Positions 9,801 to 16,512 of a stretch of DNA of 54,521 nucleotides are shown here, piece by piece. The notes beneath the pieces are model-generated. The model ran no database searches and had not been told where the DNA came from. It saw only the letters and a program-made list of their open reading frames with translations. The DNA is taken from positions 1 to 54,521 of the forward strand of contig JBGCEN010000110.1 of assembly GCA_045106435.1 (NCBI GenBank), written 5' to 3'. The translations under genes and the position numbers were made by a program. Every line of letters starts with the position of its first letter. Position 1 is the stretch's first letter. The stretch comes from JBCCIM01 sp045106435 (lineage in GTDB: Bacteria > Bacteroidota > Rhodothermia > Rhodothermales > JAHQVL01).

Positions 9801-9946
9801 GGCAGGGACGGGCAGAGATCATGATTCCAAGAGAAGAAGTTGCGAGCCTGGAAAGCTTAAACACAACCGCTATGCCAGCGGGTTTAGAATCTCAAATCAG
9901 TAAACAGGAAATGGCTGATTTGATCGCTTATCTGAGATTTAATTGA
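6890..9946 (+). CDS. Exported propeller/HEAT-repeat/cytochrome c protein (PVC-type heme-binding dehydrogenase family)
   Basis: 1018 residues. Residues 1-25 form a signal peptide (basic start, then SFFIVCASLAILAFSA). Residues 40-430 resemble the glucose/sorbosone-dehydrogenase beta-propeller of planctomycete membrane-bound dehydrogenases: 'GFQIELVASEPLLADPVAM', 'GTIYVAEMPGYP', 'DGALYVIDYYRQIVEHPEW'. Residues 440-870 are HEAT-like helical repeats. The C-terminus is a class I cytochrome c: CSTCH at 898-902, then 'GGEMGTAFGPDL'. A periplasmic oxidoreductase passing electrons to its own haem is the family role; the substrate is unknown. It stands alone, converging on the sensor kinase gene nine bases away. 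Confidence 0.85.
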   Translation: MMQLPHWLKASFFIVCASLAILAFSATERPFQEKTGKEADDDPLNSFELAEGFQIELVASEPLLADPVAMEVDENGTIYVAEMPGYPLDVSGKGRIRILKDTNGDGAIDESHIFADNIVLPTGLMRWKNGLLVTSPPDVLYLEDTDKDGIAETRVVILTGFARSNPQHNFNKPVYGLDNWIYVANNGIIWTSAYKDQFGGRGEEVHYPAQPESPRLGANANDRNIRFKPDAFALESLAGRSQFGHTFDTYGHHFLVSNATPQYHEVIAARYLERNPALSTRMAMQYTPKYGRNTAIYPITRDPEHQLLTDRGMITSAAGITYYQGGLFPEPYQNVTFIGEPVHNLVHVLKVNEKGATFEASRVEERKEFLASTDGWFRPVNYYVGPDGALYVIDYYRQIVEHPEWMDDETAKSGKLKNGTESGRIYRITPKGTPHADWMGALNLGSASTETLVSHLQSSNLWWRKTAQRLLVDHGNMNAVPLLQELLKTSESAEARLHALWTLEGLDKLGPDDIRAGLQDDEAGVRENAIILAELHANNHPQLWDALLLMQDEPNTRVRFQLLCTLGYLDTDESKALRQHILSQDIEDPWIQLAALTTYSQVDFALLEALMPVLTTNESPGRAGFIKRIASLIAATNNTDQLNSLGEIALNTQEDQENKSSQWWQQSIIEGLAAGLPRNARSNAGLVSLRNSILTRFTTETSTESRSELLNVLAALPTKEDHAVVQAVSMATELATNGSVLPNLRAQSIALVAYFAPEQHASLFKKLITPAEPNPVQEAAIRAYGDTKEADITQLLINSWPVLTPDVRNTALDVLMRSDARMVAILDAVEAGTIQPSAIGWDRTVRLMRDTEGAVKEKARRLLSEPAGVRDQVVASYYESLALDGDLDNGATTFKRVCSTCHQVGGEMGTAFGPDLGTVRHWSAKALLAKVLKPEKTIADGYGLWSIKLQNDQTEIGLIATESPTSIQLRRQGRAEIMIPREEVASLESLNTTAMPAGLESQISKQEMADLIAYLRFN

Positions 9947-9955
9947 TGGGAGTGA

Positions 9956-12196
9956 TTAGGGCGTCTGGAGTACATTCAGTTTTGCGTTGTTAAACGTTAT
10001 GATTGCTTCACGCAGCCGATTTAGCTTGACTGGTTTCGGGATGACATCATCAATGCCGGATTGAAGATACATTTCGTTTTCATCATCCCCTGCATTTGCA
10101 GTGATGGCAATGATGTAAGGTTGTTTATTCTCAGGGATGTTTTTTCTTATCCACTGAGATGCAGTAACTCCGTCCATTTCCGGCATCATGACGTCCATGA
10201 GTATAAGATCGAAATGCCTGACGCGTATAGCGTCTATTACCTCCTCTCCGTTTGCAGCTGCATCTGCCACACATCCCAACTGCTCCAGCAGTCTTAGTAA
10301 TACCTTCTGATTGATCATGTTATCATCAGCGATCAATATACTTGTGCCGGCATTTAGTATGGCACCTTGCACTTGGCCGATTTGATTATTTCTCGCCTGA
10401 TTCCCTGCAAAGATGAGCTGCAAGACCGATTCTTTTACATGACTCTCTCTTGTGGGCTTATTCATATACGAAAACAAAGCGTTTGACTTCATATTAACCC
10501 TCTTGCCCAAAGAGCTTAACATTAAAATGGGGGTTTGCACTTCTAGTCTCTTGTTAAGCATCCGTCCTAACGTAACTCCATCCATAGCAGGCATTTGATA
10601 GTCGAGTAAGAAGATATCAAAAGCATCCTGTTCCTGCTGGATTTTCAGCGCTTCAATACCAGACGAAGCTACCACAACCTCCATCCCCCATGAAGAACAC
10701 TGCAAATTCAGGATCTTCCGATTGGTTGCATTGTCATCCACCACCAGTACTCTTTTACCCGCCAATGCACTAACGCCGATCTCATCCACGTCCTCTTCAA
10801 CGCGAATAAAAACAGAAAAATGAAACGCCGACCCGGCCCCTTTTTCGCTCTCTACCCAAATTTCACCGCCCATTAACTCTGTTAGCTTCTTACTAATCGC
10901 AAGGCCTAAACCCGTACCGCCATATTTACGCGTAGTAGAAGAATCAACCTGACTAAAAGACCTAAACAGTTTATCTTTTTTAGCATCAGGAATACCAATT
11001 CCTGTATCCTGAACGACAACATGCAGTTGCTGGCGGCCGCTGGCATCTGTATTCCCCTCCATCTCCACCGACACAGTAACTTCGCCTTTTGCGGTAAACT
11101 TGATACCATTACCAACCAGATTAACAATAATTTGTCGTAAACGGGTAGAGTCTCCAACTACAAATTGAGGCACATCTGGCATAACCAAAGAAGCAAGTTC
11201 AAGTCCTTTCTGAGAGGCTTTTAATGCCAAAACATCGATCGCATCTTCAATGCACGTGCGAATTTCGAAGCGATGCTCTTCCAGATTAAGTTGGCCGGCT
11301 TCTATTTTAGAAAAGTCGAGTATATCATTTATAATCGTGAGTAACGAGTCCCCGCTATTTCTAATGGTCTCAACATAGTCGATCTGCTCTTCGTCAAGAT
11401 CTGTTTGTGTTAACAGACTCGTCATGCCAATCACACCATTCATCGGCGTGCGAATTTCATGACTCATGCTGGCCAGAAATTCTCCTTTGGCCCGGGCAGC
11501 CTCCTGGGCAGCATCCAGGTATCTCTTCACTTCATCAGCCATTTCATTGAACGAATCAGCCAACTCACCAATCTCATCACGGGAGTCTACCTCAACTCGA
11601 TACCCTAAATCTCCTTTTCCTAGCCACATTGCTGCTTCTCGAATCTTGAGGATGGGCAGTGCAATACTGCGGGCAAGCCAGAAGGCGCCTATCATACCAA
11701 ACAAGAGAGATAACAAGCAAATTAAGGCCGCCATCAGCTGAGCAGATTCAAGTTGCTCGCGGTAATAGGTTGTACTGCGTCCTATGACGACCAGGCCGCT
11801 CAAATCATCCGAAGTAAAAGCAGCCTGTGTCTCGACATATTGATTTTCCCCCACATACGGCTCAGGGCCTTTGTAAACAAAATCACTCGGAAAAGCCGCG
11901 ATGGTCGATCTGTTTTCATCCAGTACTGCGACAAATTGAATCTCTGGATCTGACTTGGCGAAGTCTACAGCACGTTGGATCGCGGCAAAATCACCCACTT
12001 CGAGGCCAGATTGCACACCTAAGGCCAACGTGACTGCAAAAGATCTGGTGTTTTGCTCGAAACTGTTTCTTATGAGTAGTTTTTGATGGTTGTTAAAAAA
12101 CAGAAAAAGAAAGGAGGAAGAGCCGGCGACAATAAGGACCACCATCAAGCGGACTTTATTCTGGAGAGACAATTTCATCGATACACGGCGCATCAT
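9956..12196 (-). CDS. Membrane hybrid sensor histidine kinase (HAMP–HisKA–HATPase–REC–REC)
   Basis: 746 residues. The first membrane segment is at about 16-35, a periplasmic sensor region of roughly 115 residues follows, and the second membrane segment is at about 152-175. Then come HAMP (about 178-230), HisKA with phospho-acceptor H246 in SHEIRTP, and the ATP-binding domain (N box with N363, DTGIGIP at 397-403, YGGTGLGLAIS at 425-435). Two receivers follow, with acceptor aspartates at about D532 (LLDYQMPAMDG) and D668 (LMDVMMPEMDG). The layout is like BarA without the HPt domain, so the phosphotransfer partner must be elsewhere. ATG at 12194-12196 has a good ribosome site (12205-12210) inside the end of the preceding small gene. 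Confidence 0.95.
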   Translation of the reverse strand: MMRRVSMKLSLQNKVRLMVVLIVAGSSSFLFLFFNNHQKLLIRNSFEQNTRSFAVTLALGVQSGLEVGDFAAIQRAVDFAKSDPEIQFVAVLDENRSTIAAFPSDFVYKGPEPYVGENQYVETQAAFTSDDLSGLVVIGRSTTYYREQLESAQLMAALICLLSLLFGMIGAFWLARSIALPILKIREAAMWLGKGDLGYRVEVDSRDEIGELADSFNEMADEVKRYLDAAQEAARAKGEFLASMSHEIRTPMNGVIGMTSLLTQTDLDEEQIDYVETIRNSGDSLLTIINDILDFSKIEAGQLNLEEHRFEIRTCIEDAIDVLALKASQKGLELASLVMPDVPQFVVGDSTRLRQIIVNLVGNGIKFTAKGEVTVSVEMEGNTDASGRQQLHVVVQDTGIGIPDAKKDKLFRSFSQVDSSTTRKYGGTGLGLAISKKLTELMGGEIWVESEKGAGSAFHFSVFIRVEEDVDEIGVSALAGKRVLVVDDNATNRKILNLQCSSWGMEVVVASSGIEALKIQQEQDAFDIFLLDYQMPAMDGVTLGRMLNKRLEVQTPILMLSSLGKRVNMKSNALFSYMNKPTRESHVKESVLQLIFAGNQARNNQIGQVQGAILNAGTSILIADDNMINQKVLLRLLEQLGCVADAAANGEEVIDAIRVRHFDLILMDVMMPEMDGVTASQWIRKNIPENKQPYIIAITANAGDDENEMYLQSGIDDVIPKPVKLNRLREAIITFNNAKLNVLQTP

Positions 12197-12199
12197 CTG

Positions 12200-12436
12200 C
12201 TATGCCTCCTGCTGAGCAATATCATCATTGATGAGTATTGGCACATACACATCGTCCGTTGTATTGAGCGTGTAAACTACAGGAATCGGGCGATTCGAGT
12301 TCAGATTTGAGGAGTTTACAATCCCCAGAGAATACCCGTATACATATAGGTATTCATAAATCTGGGCCGGCAAATTTTTTGTACTAGCGGCCAGACAACA
12401 ACATAAAATCAAAGATATGTAGGAGATTTCTCGCAT
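12200..12436 (-). CDS. Small exported protein upstream of the sensor kinase
   Basis: 78 residues with a plausible signal peptide: MREISYISLILCCCLAASTKNLPAQ, cleavage near residue 25. Three cysteines in a row lie in the hydrophobic core; the context does not fit a lipobox. The mature part is about 53 residues, rich in Asn, Tyr and Val, and matches nothing I recognise. Its stop is only 3 bases before the kinase start, and the kinase ribosome site lies inside its last codons, so the two should be translated together. A periplasmic ligand or modulator for the kinase is a guess from position. Confidence 0.5.
   Translation of the reverse strand: MREISYISLILCCCLAASTKNLPAQIYEYLYVYGYSLGIVNSSNLNSNRPIPVVYTLNTTDDVYVPILINDDIAQQEA
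12205..12210 (-). promoter_or_regulatory. Strong Shine–Dalgarno for the sensor kinase
   Basis: The minus strand reads AGGAGG eight bases before the ATGATG at 12196. A perfect ribosome site is unusual in this window. It overlaps the last codons of the small exported protein, which supports the 746-residue start and translational coupling. Confidence 0.7.
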
Positions 12437-12491
12437 CCAATGTCATCACGAACTGCCTGTTAAAAATCAGCAAATACGCGATTATTCAGCG

Positions 12492-12698
12492 TTAAAGCAC
12501 ACTTTCCTGGCTCGCTTGCTTTTCAAACGATCGTTGAAGCAAAGTCTCGATATACAGACCTTCCTCTCCTCGCTTCTGATATGACCATGCTACATTCCAT
12601 CCGTTTTTTTTCAAGCGGTGAAAGGCTGGTAAATCCATCAGCTGCTGATTTGCATCAATAAAAAATTTGTGGTACCTGATTTCTGTATCCTGCGTCAT
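12492..12698 (-). CDS. Hypothetical small protein
   Basis: 68 residues (MTQDTEIRYHKFFIDANQQL...), with no signal peptide or membrane helix. Composition is ordinary, with aromatic-rich central strands (NGWNVAWSYQKRGEEGLYIE), so a folded cytosolic protein is possible. It lies between the sensor-kinase pair and the sugar kinase on the same strand, with gaps of 55 bases downstream and 116 bases upstream. I recognise no family. It could still be a chance frame. Confidence 0.4.
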   Translation of the reverse strand: MTQDTEIRYHKFFIDANQQLMDLPAFHRLKKNGWNVAWSYQKRGEEGLYIETLLQRSFEKQASQESVL

Positions 12699-12814
12699 AT
12701 CCGGCGATATTACCTGTCTCAGTTAGATGTGTAGATTCTGATCTCTTTATTATCGCCGGCACTATTCTTAACTATAATGTTATCGAGAAACGAAATTCTC
12801 CGAGCAAATATTTC

Positions 12815-13729
12815 TTACGAATGCTTTTGCGGGAAGGACTGCTGAGATAAGAACCCACCCAAATGTTGCACAACATCGCTTGCGCTTGTATTTCCACGAT
12901 GTGCTGCAGCATCAAGAGTCTCGACCGAAGGGCTCAAAAGGTTTTCAGATGTGCGTACCAGTTCACCAAGGAAAGCCCCAAAAAAGGCATCTCCTGCACC
13001 GGTCACATCCACTACATCAACGTGGCTTGTTGCCACTTCGATATGGTCTGTTGGTGTGATAACAGTAGCGCCGGCAGCTCCTTGCGTGCAAACCACAAGG
13101 CCCGGCTTATCCCCTTCATCAAGCAGTTTATTCAGTACGCTCCACTCATCTTCGTTTACTTTCAAAATATCAACCATCGCAAGCAATCGAACCATGCGTT
13201 GCTTAGCCGCATCTGAAATACGATTCAAGTTGATATTGGGGTCAAATGAGACAACCCCGCCATTTTTTTTAACACGGTTAACGAGGGCAAGCGTAGTGGT
13301 TGCAGTGATTTCTCCCAACATGGTTGTGCCCCCTACATGCAACAAATCCAGTGCGTCAAGCACCTCCACACGAACTTGATCAGGGGGCATAAACTGATCT
13401 GCACTTTGCCTGTTGGCAATCTCAACTGAACGCCGGCCAGCCTCATCATGCACCATAAAAACGCAGCGGGTTGCATGTTTTGAATCCGTCGAAATAGCAT
13501 CAACAGAAAGACCGGCAGCTTCCACCGCCTGCAGCATAAACGAACCAAAACGATCTGGCCCAACCCTGCTTATCAGTGTTGTGTCTATGCCCTGATGGTG
13601 CAATGATACTGCGACATTTGCCGGAGACCCACCCGGGCATTTCACAAAACGCGAAGCTTCTTCGATTGAACGCGCCGGCGTTGTGCCTATAAAATCAATA
13701 ACCAATTCCCCAATACAGCCAGCTTTCAT
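12815..13729 (-). CDS. PfkB-family carbohydrate kinase (fructokinase-like)
   Basis: 304 residues from the ATG at 13727-13729; a TTG 21 bases upstream is a weaker alternative. The PfkB/ribokinase fold is clear. The N-terminal substrate motif is CPGGSPANVAVSLHHQG, and the C-terminal signature DVTGAGDAFFGAFLGEL contains the anion hole and catalytic Asp. The family phosphorylates sugars or nucleosides with ATP. N-terminal 'CIGELVIDFIG' and the spacing look closest to fructokinases. It is divergent from an MFS sugar-type permease across about 130 bases, which suggests uptake followed by phosphorylation of one sugar. Substrate not provable here. Confidence 0.88.
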   Translation of the reverse strand: MKAGCIGELVIDFIGTTPARSIEEASRFVKCPGGSPANVAVSLHHQGIDTTLISRVGPDRFGSFMLQAVEAAGLSVDAISTDSKHATRCVFMVHDEAGRRSVEIANRQSADQFMPPDQVRVEVLDALDLLHVGGTTMLGEITATTTLALVNRVKKNGGVVSFDPNINLNRISDAAKQRMVRLLAMVDILKVNEDEWSVLNKLLDEGDKPGLVVCTQGAAGATVITPTDHIEVATSHVDVVDVTGAGDAFFGAFLGELVRTSENLLSPSVETLDAAAHRGNTSASDVVQHLGGFLSQQSFPQKHS

Positions 13730-13860
13730 GTCTCTATTCGATTTTTTCAACCCAACATATTAGCTAAAAATAATTCTTATAACCTGTGTTGTGCAGGCAT
13801 ACAGCTTACAAGATTCATTACTATCTTCCTTTTTCTCCACACCCTTTCAGATTCTACTGG
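13730..13860. promoter_or_regulatory. Divergent promoter region, sugar kinase / MFS permease
   Basis: 131 bases separate the two divergent starts. The region must hold the promoters of both genes. I see AT-rich stretches (ATTAGCTAAAAATAATTC at about 13759-13776) and no dyad convincing enough to call an operator. Confidence 0.4.
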
Positions 13861-15063
13861 ATGCCTTTTTTTCAACGTGCCGTCCATTCTTCCATCCCCA
13901 ATGATCCCCCAAAGCATCTGCACTGGGGTTACTTCCTGACCTTCTTCGTTTTGGGACTGGTGCCGGCAGCCCTCGGCCCCACCCTGATCACCTTGGCCCA
14001 ACAAACAGGATCTGAACTAAAAGACGTTAGCATCCTCTTTTCGATGCGATCGTTGGGATATCTATGCAGCGCCAGAATCATTGGCGGACTGTACGACAAG
14101 CGCGCCGGGCATCCGATCATGGTAATCGCGTTGAGCGCAGCGGTCGTTTTGATGTTCACCATTCCATATATAACAAGTTTAGGCGTCTTATCGGGCGCTT
14201 TTCTTTTGCATGGCATTTTGAGCGCCTTCATTGACCTTGGAGGCAATATCCTCCTTATCTGGGCCTTTCACAAAAATACAGGTCCTTACCTGAATGGCTT
14301 ACATTTCAGCTTTGGCGTGGGTGCATTTACAGCACCGCTGTTGGTTGCGTTTACACTATCCATAGAGCAACCTCCAGTTTACACCTACTGGATCATCGGT
14401 TTGCTCAGCCTACCTTGCATATTGTGGCTCTCCCGTACCCCTAGCCCGCAAAACCCATTTCCTCAGGAAGAAGAAAAGCTAAGCGCCGAAGAAACACCTG
14501 TTTCTATTTGGCTGCTCGTGGCATTTTTCTTTCTGTATGGCGGAAGTGAAGTAAGCCTGGGCGGCTGGATTCATACGTATGGCATAAAACACAATCTGAT
14601 GGAGCCGGCAAAAGCGGCCTATCTAACTTCCTCGTTTTGGGGCGCATTTACACTGGGGCGATTGTTTGCGATAAGACTCGCCAGCAAATTTGCTGCAATC
14701 AAATTAATATTACTTCAACTCTCAGGAGCCGCACTCTTTATGCTGTTGCTTTTTTCAGTACCTGCAAACGAATCAATCACATGGGTCTGCACCATAGTTA
14801 CCGGCCTGTGCATGTCCTCGGTATTCCCCATGGCCCTCACCTACTTTAAAAAATTCACCGCCGGCTCCGGGCAACTAACAAGTTGGTTCTGGATTGGCGC
14901 CAGCTCTGGTAGTATGATACTTCCGTGGACTATAGGACAGTTTTTTGAAAAGATTGGGCCCGAGTTTTTCGCCATTACCATCTTTGTATGTATCACTTCT
15001 GCCACATTAATCATGGCTTATATTTCGCGCCCAAGGCCGCAGCTTAGCACTGCAAACGAATAA
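13861..15063 (+). CDS. MFS transporter, fucose/glucose permease-like
   Basis: 400 residues from the ATG at 13861, with about 12 hydrophobic helices and no signal peptide. Between helices 2 and 3 'SILFSMRSLGYLCSARIIGGLYDKRAGHP' carries the MFS loop with its basic residues. 'LHFSFGVGAFTAPLL' and 'GGWIHTYG' resemble the FucP/MFSD4 group of sugar permeases. It probably imports a hexose or disaccharide by proton symport at the inner membrane. Upstream ATG codons, including one at 13786, would add a polar 25-residue extension that I think is not translated. It pairs with the divergent PfkB kinase. Confidence 0.85.
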   Translation: MPFFQRAVHSSIPNDPPKHLHWGYFLTFFVLGLVPAALGPTLITLAQQTGSELKDVSILFSMRSLGYLCSARIIGGLYDKRAGHPIMVIALSAAVVLMFTIPYITSLGVLSGAFLLHGILSAFIDLGGNILLIWAFHKNTGPYLNGLHFSFGVGAFTAPLLVAFTLSIEQPPVYTYWIIGLLSLPCILWLSRTPSPQNPFPQEEEKLSAEETPVSIWLLVAFFFLYGGSEVSLGGWIHTYGIKHNLMEPAKAAYLTSSFWGAFTLGRLFAIRLASKFAAIKLILLQLSGAALFMLLLFSVPANESITWVCTIVTGLCMSSVFPMALTYFKKFTAGSGQLTSWFWIGASSGSMILPWTIGQFFEKIGPEFFAITIFVCITSATLIMAYISRPRPQLSTANE

Positions 15064-15496
15064 AGATTTACTTCACATCTATCGGGCTTTCCCCGAAAGT
15101 TAATATTTGGCCTGAATATGGCAGATTCGCTTGTGCAAGTTGAAAGATCGCTGGCAATTCACGTAAAAAACTGAATCCCGAGCTACAGGTTTAACGTCAG
15201 AACCAAACAGGCCGAGTACTGATAATCTGACTGCTAATCCCGGCCATTGGTTGAAAAGTATGAGCCTGGACAGATAATCTGATTCATATACAGATCGATA
15301 ATTCATTCACAATAATCAGAATTATTCTAATCTGGTTAAAACCGTGATGATCTGTATAGGCGTAATCCAGCGATAAATATTCAATAAATACATTCTATAC
15401 AAGGATTACGTCATACAACATCGCCCAAAAGATATTTTTGATGGTTGCGTTGGGACAAAATCCTCCAGAAAAAATCTAAGCCGGATATAATTCAGT
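15064..15496. other. 433-base intergenic region with no recognisable gene
   Basis: After the MFS stop there is a short GC stem (TCGGG-ctttc-CCCGA, about 15081-15095) without a T-run. Further on, variants of 'cagataatctgatt' and 'gatgatctgtata' recur between 15210 and 15360. A minus-strand frame of 68 codons (15100-15306) has no domain, signal or neighbour to support it. The final 60 bases must hold the promoter of the DUF4340 gene. Confidence 0.45.
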
Positions 15497-16399
15497 ATGC
15501 AACAAAATCAATTGATTTGGCTGGCAGGTTCGTTGCTTGTACTACTCTGCCTGGCATTCGTATCGGGTACACTCGACAATGAAATCTCTTCCGTTGATGT
15601 GCCGGCGCTTTCAATTTCAAGTGAGCAGATTGAGCATTTCGAGATTGTAACGAGTGATTCTTCTATTTACAATCTTTCCAAAATGCAGGGTGCCTGGTAT
15701 ATCACCGCTCCGATTGAAGAGTTGGCCGACAGTCTGACCGTTTCACGGTTTACGCAAAACCTGGACGATATGCGACTGGAGTCTGTTGTAACAACAGATG
15801 CAAAAAAGTTCGATGCGTATGGTGTGGGGACTTCCGCTAAACATTTAAATATTTCTTGGGGGCGCAATAAAAAAACCTTCTATGTTGGTAACAGCGGGCC
15901 TGACTTTCAATCCTTCTATGTTCGCCTCGGCAATGACCAGCGCGTTTTTCTCTCAAGCGGACGATTAAATTTACCAGAAAACCTCGACACCTGGCGGGAC
16001 AAGACCCTGTTTGATATATCCAATGCTGACGTGAGCAAAATTGCCGTATTTTCGCCGGCAGCGACGTATTCAGTAGCTAAAACAGGTTCTGGCTGGCAGC
16101 TTTCATATGATGATGATGAAAGCCCTGTAGATTCTGTAAAAGTTGCCGAGTGGTTGAATCTATTTTCCCCGTTAAAAGCCACAGCCTTTTTAGATGACCT
16201 CCCGGCTTCTCATGTAAAATTAGAAGCGACACATCAAATCCATTTCAGCCTTCCCGCAGGCGGCACGCAAACAATTTGGATCATAGACGACGAAAACCGG
16301 CTTGCAGTAACCGTCAGCGGTAAAAACACGACCTTCAGCCTACCACAAAGCCTGCTGTCCACCTTCATTCCCGATCCAGAAAACCTGGAAGAAGATTAG
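15497..16399 (+). CDS. DUF4340 domain-containing membrane-anchored protein
   Basis: 300 residues. One N-terminal membrane helix (LIWLAGSLLVLLCLAFVSG, 6-24) anchors a large extracytoplasmic domain made of repeated 'strand–strand–helix' modules. The DUF4340 hallmarks are visible: 'GAWYITAPIEELADSLTVSR', 'DAYGV', 'VGNSGPDFQSFYVRL', 'WRDKTLFDI'. In many genomes this family sits beside gliding/ABC-type GldG-like genes; here no such partner is adjacent. The function of the family is not established. It converges on glmS through a hairpin. Confidence 0.85.
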   Translation: MQQNQLIWLAGSLLVLLCLAFVSGTLDNEISSVDVPALSISSEQIEHFEIVTSDSSIYNLSKMQGAWYITAPIEELADSLTVSRFTQNLDDMRLESVVTTDAKKFDAYGVGTSAKHLNISWGRNKKTFYVGNSGPDFQSFYVRLGNDQRVFLSSGRLNLPENLDTWRDKTLFDISNADVSKIAVFSPAATYSVAKTGSGWQLSYDDDESPVDSVKVAEWLNLFSPLKATAFLDDLPASHVKLEATHQIHFSLPAGGTQTIWIIDDENRLAVTVSGKNTTFSLPQSLLSTFIPDPENLEED

Positions 16400-16407
16400 G
16401 GAATTTA

Positions 16408-16498
16408 GAACAGCAGAATGTAAAACAGCAGATTGTAGCATTCTCTTGTCATCCAACAGCAATACTTCTGCGGTTCTACATTTTACATTCTGCAGTTC
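16408..16498. terminator. Large inverted repeat between convergent genes
   Basis: Arms 16408-16425 (GAACAGCAGAATGTAAAA) and 16481-16498 (TTTTACATTCTGCAGTTC) pair over 18 bases with one mismatch, around a 55-base loop. Lying between the DUF4340 stop and the glmS stop, it could act as a two-way terminator. It could equally be a small repeat element. The A/T tracts at the inner arm ends are short. Confidence 0.5.
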
Positions 16499-16512
16499 AA
16501 TATTCTCTCCCC

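Noticed and set aside
9956..12196. Paired response regulator gene next to the hybrid kinase
   Set aside because: The two receivers are part of the kinase; no separate output regulator or HPt protein is adjacent.
15100..15306. 68-codon minus-strand frame after the MFS gene
   Set aside because: No signal, domain, ribosome site or neighbour supports it; the region looks intergenic.
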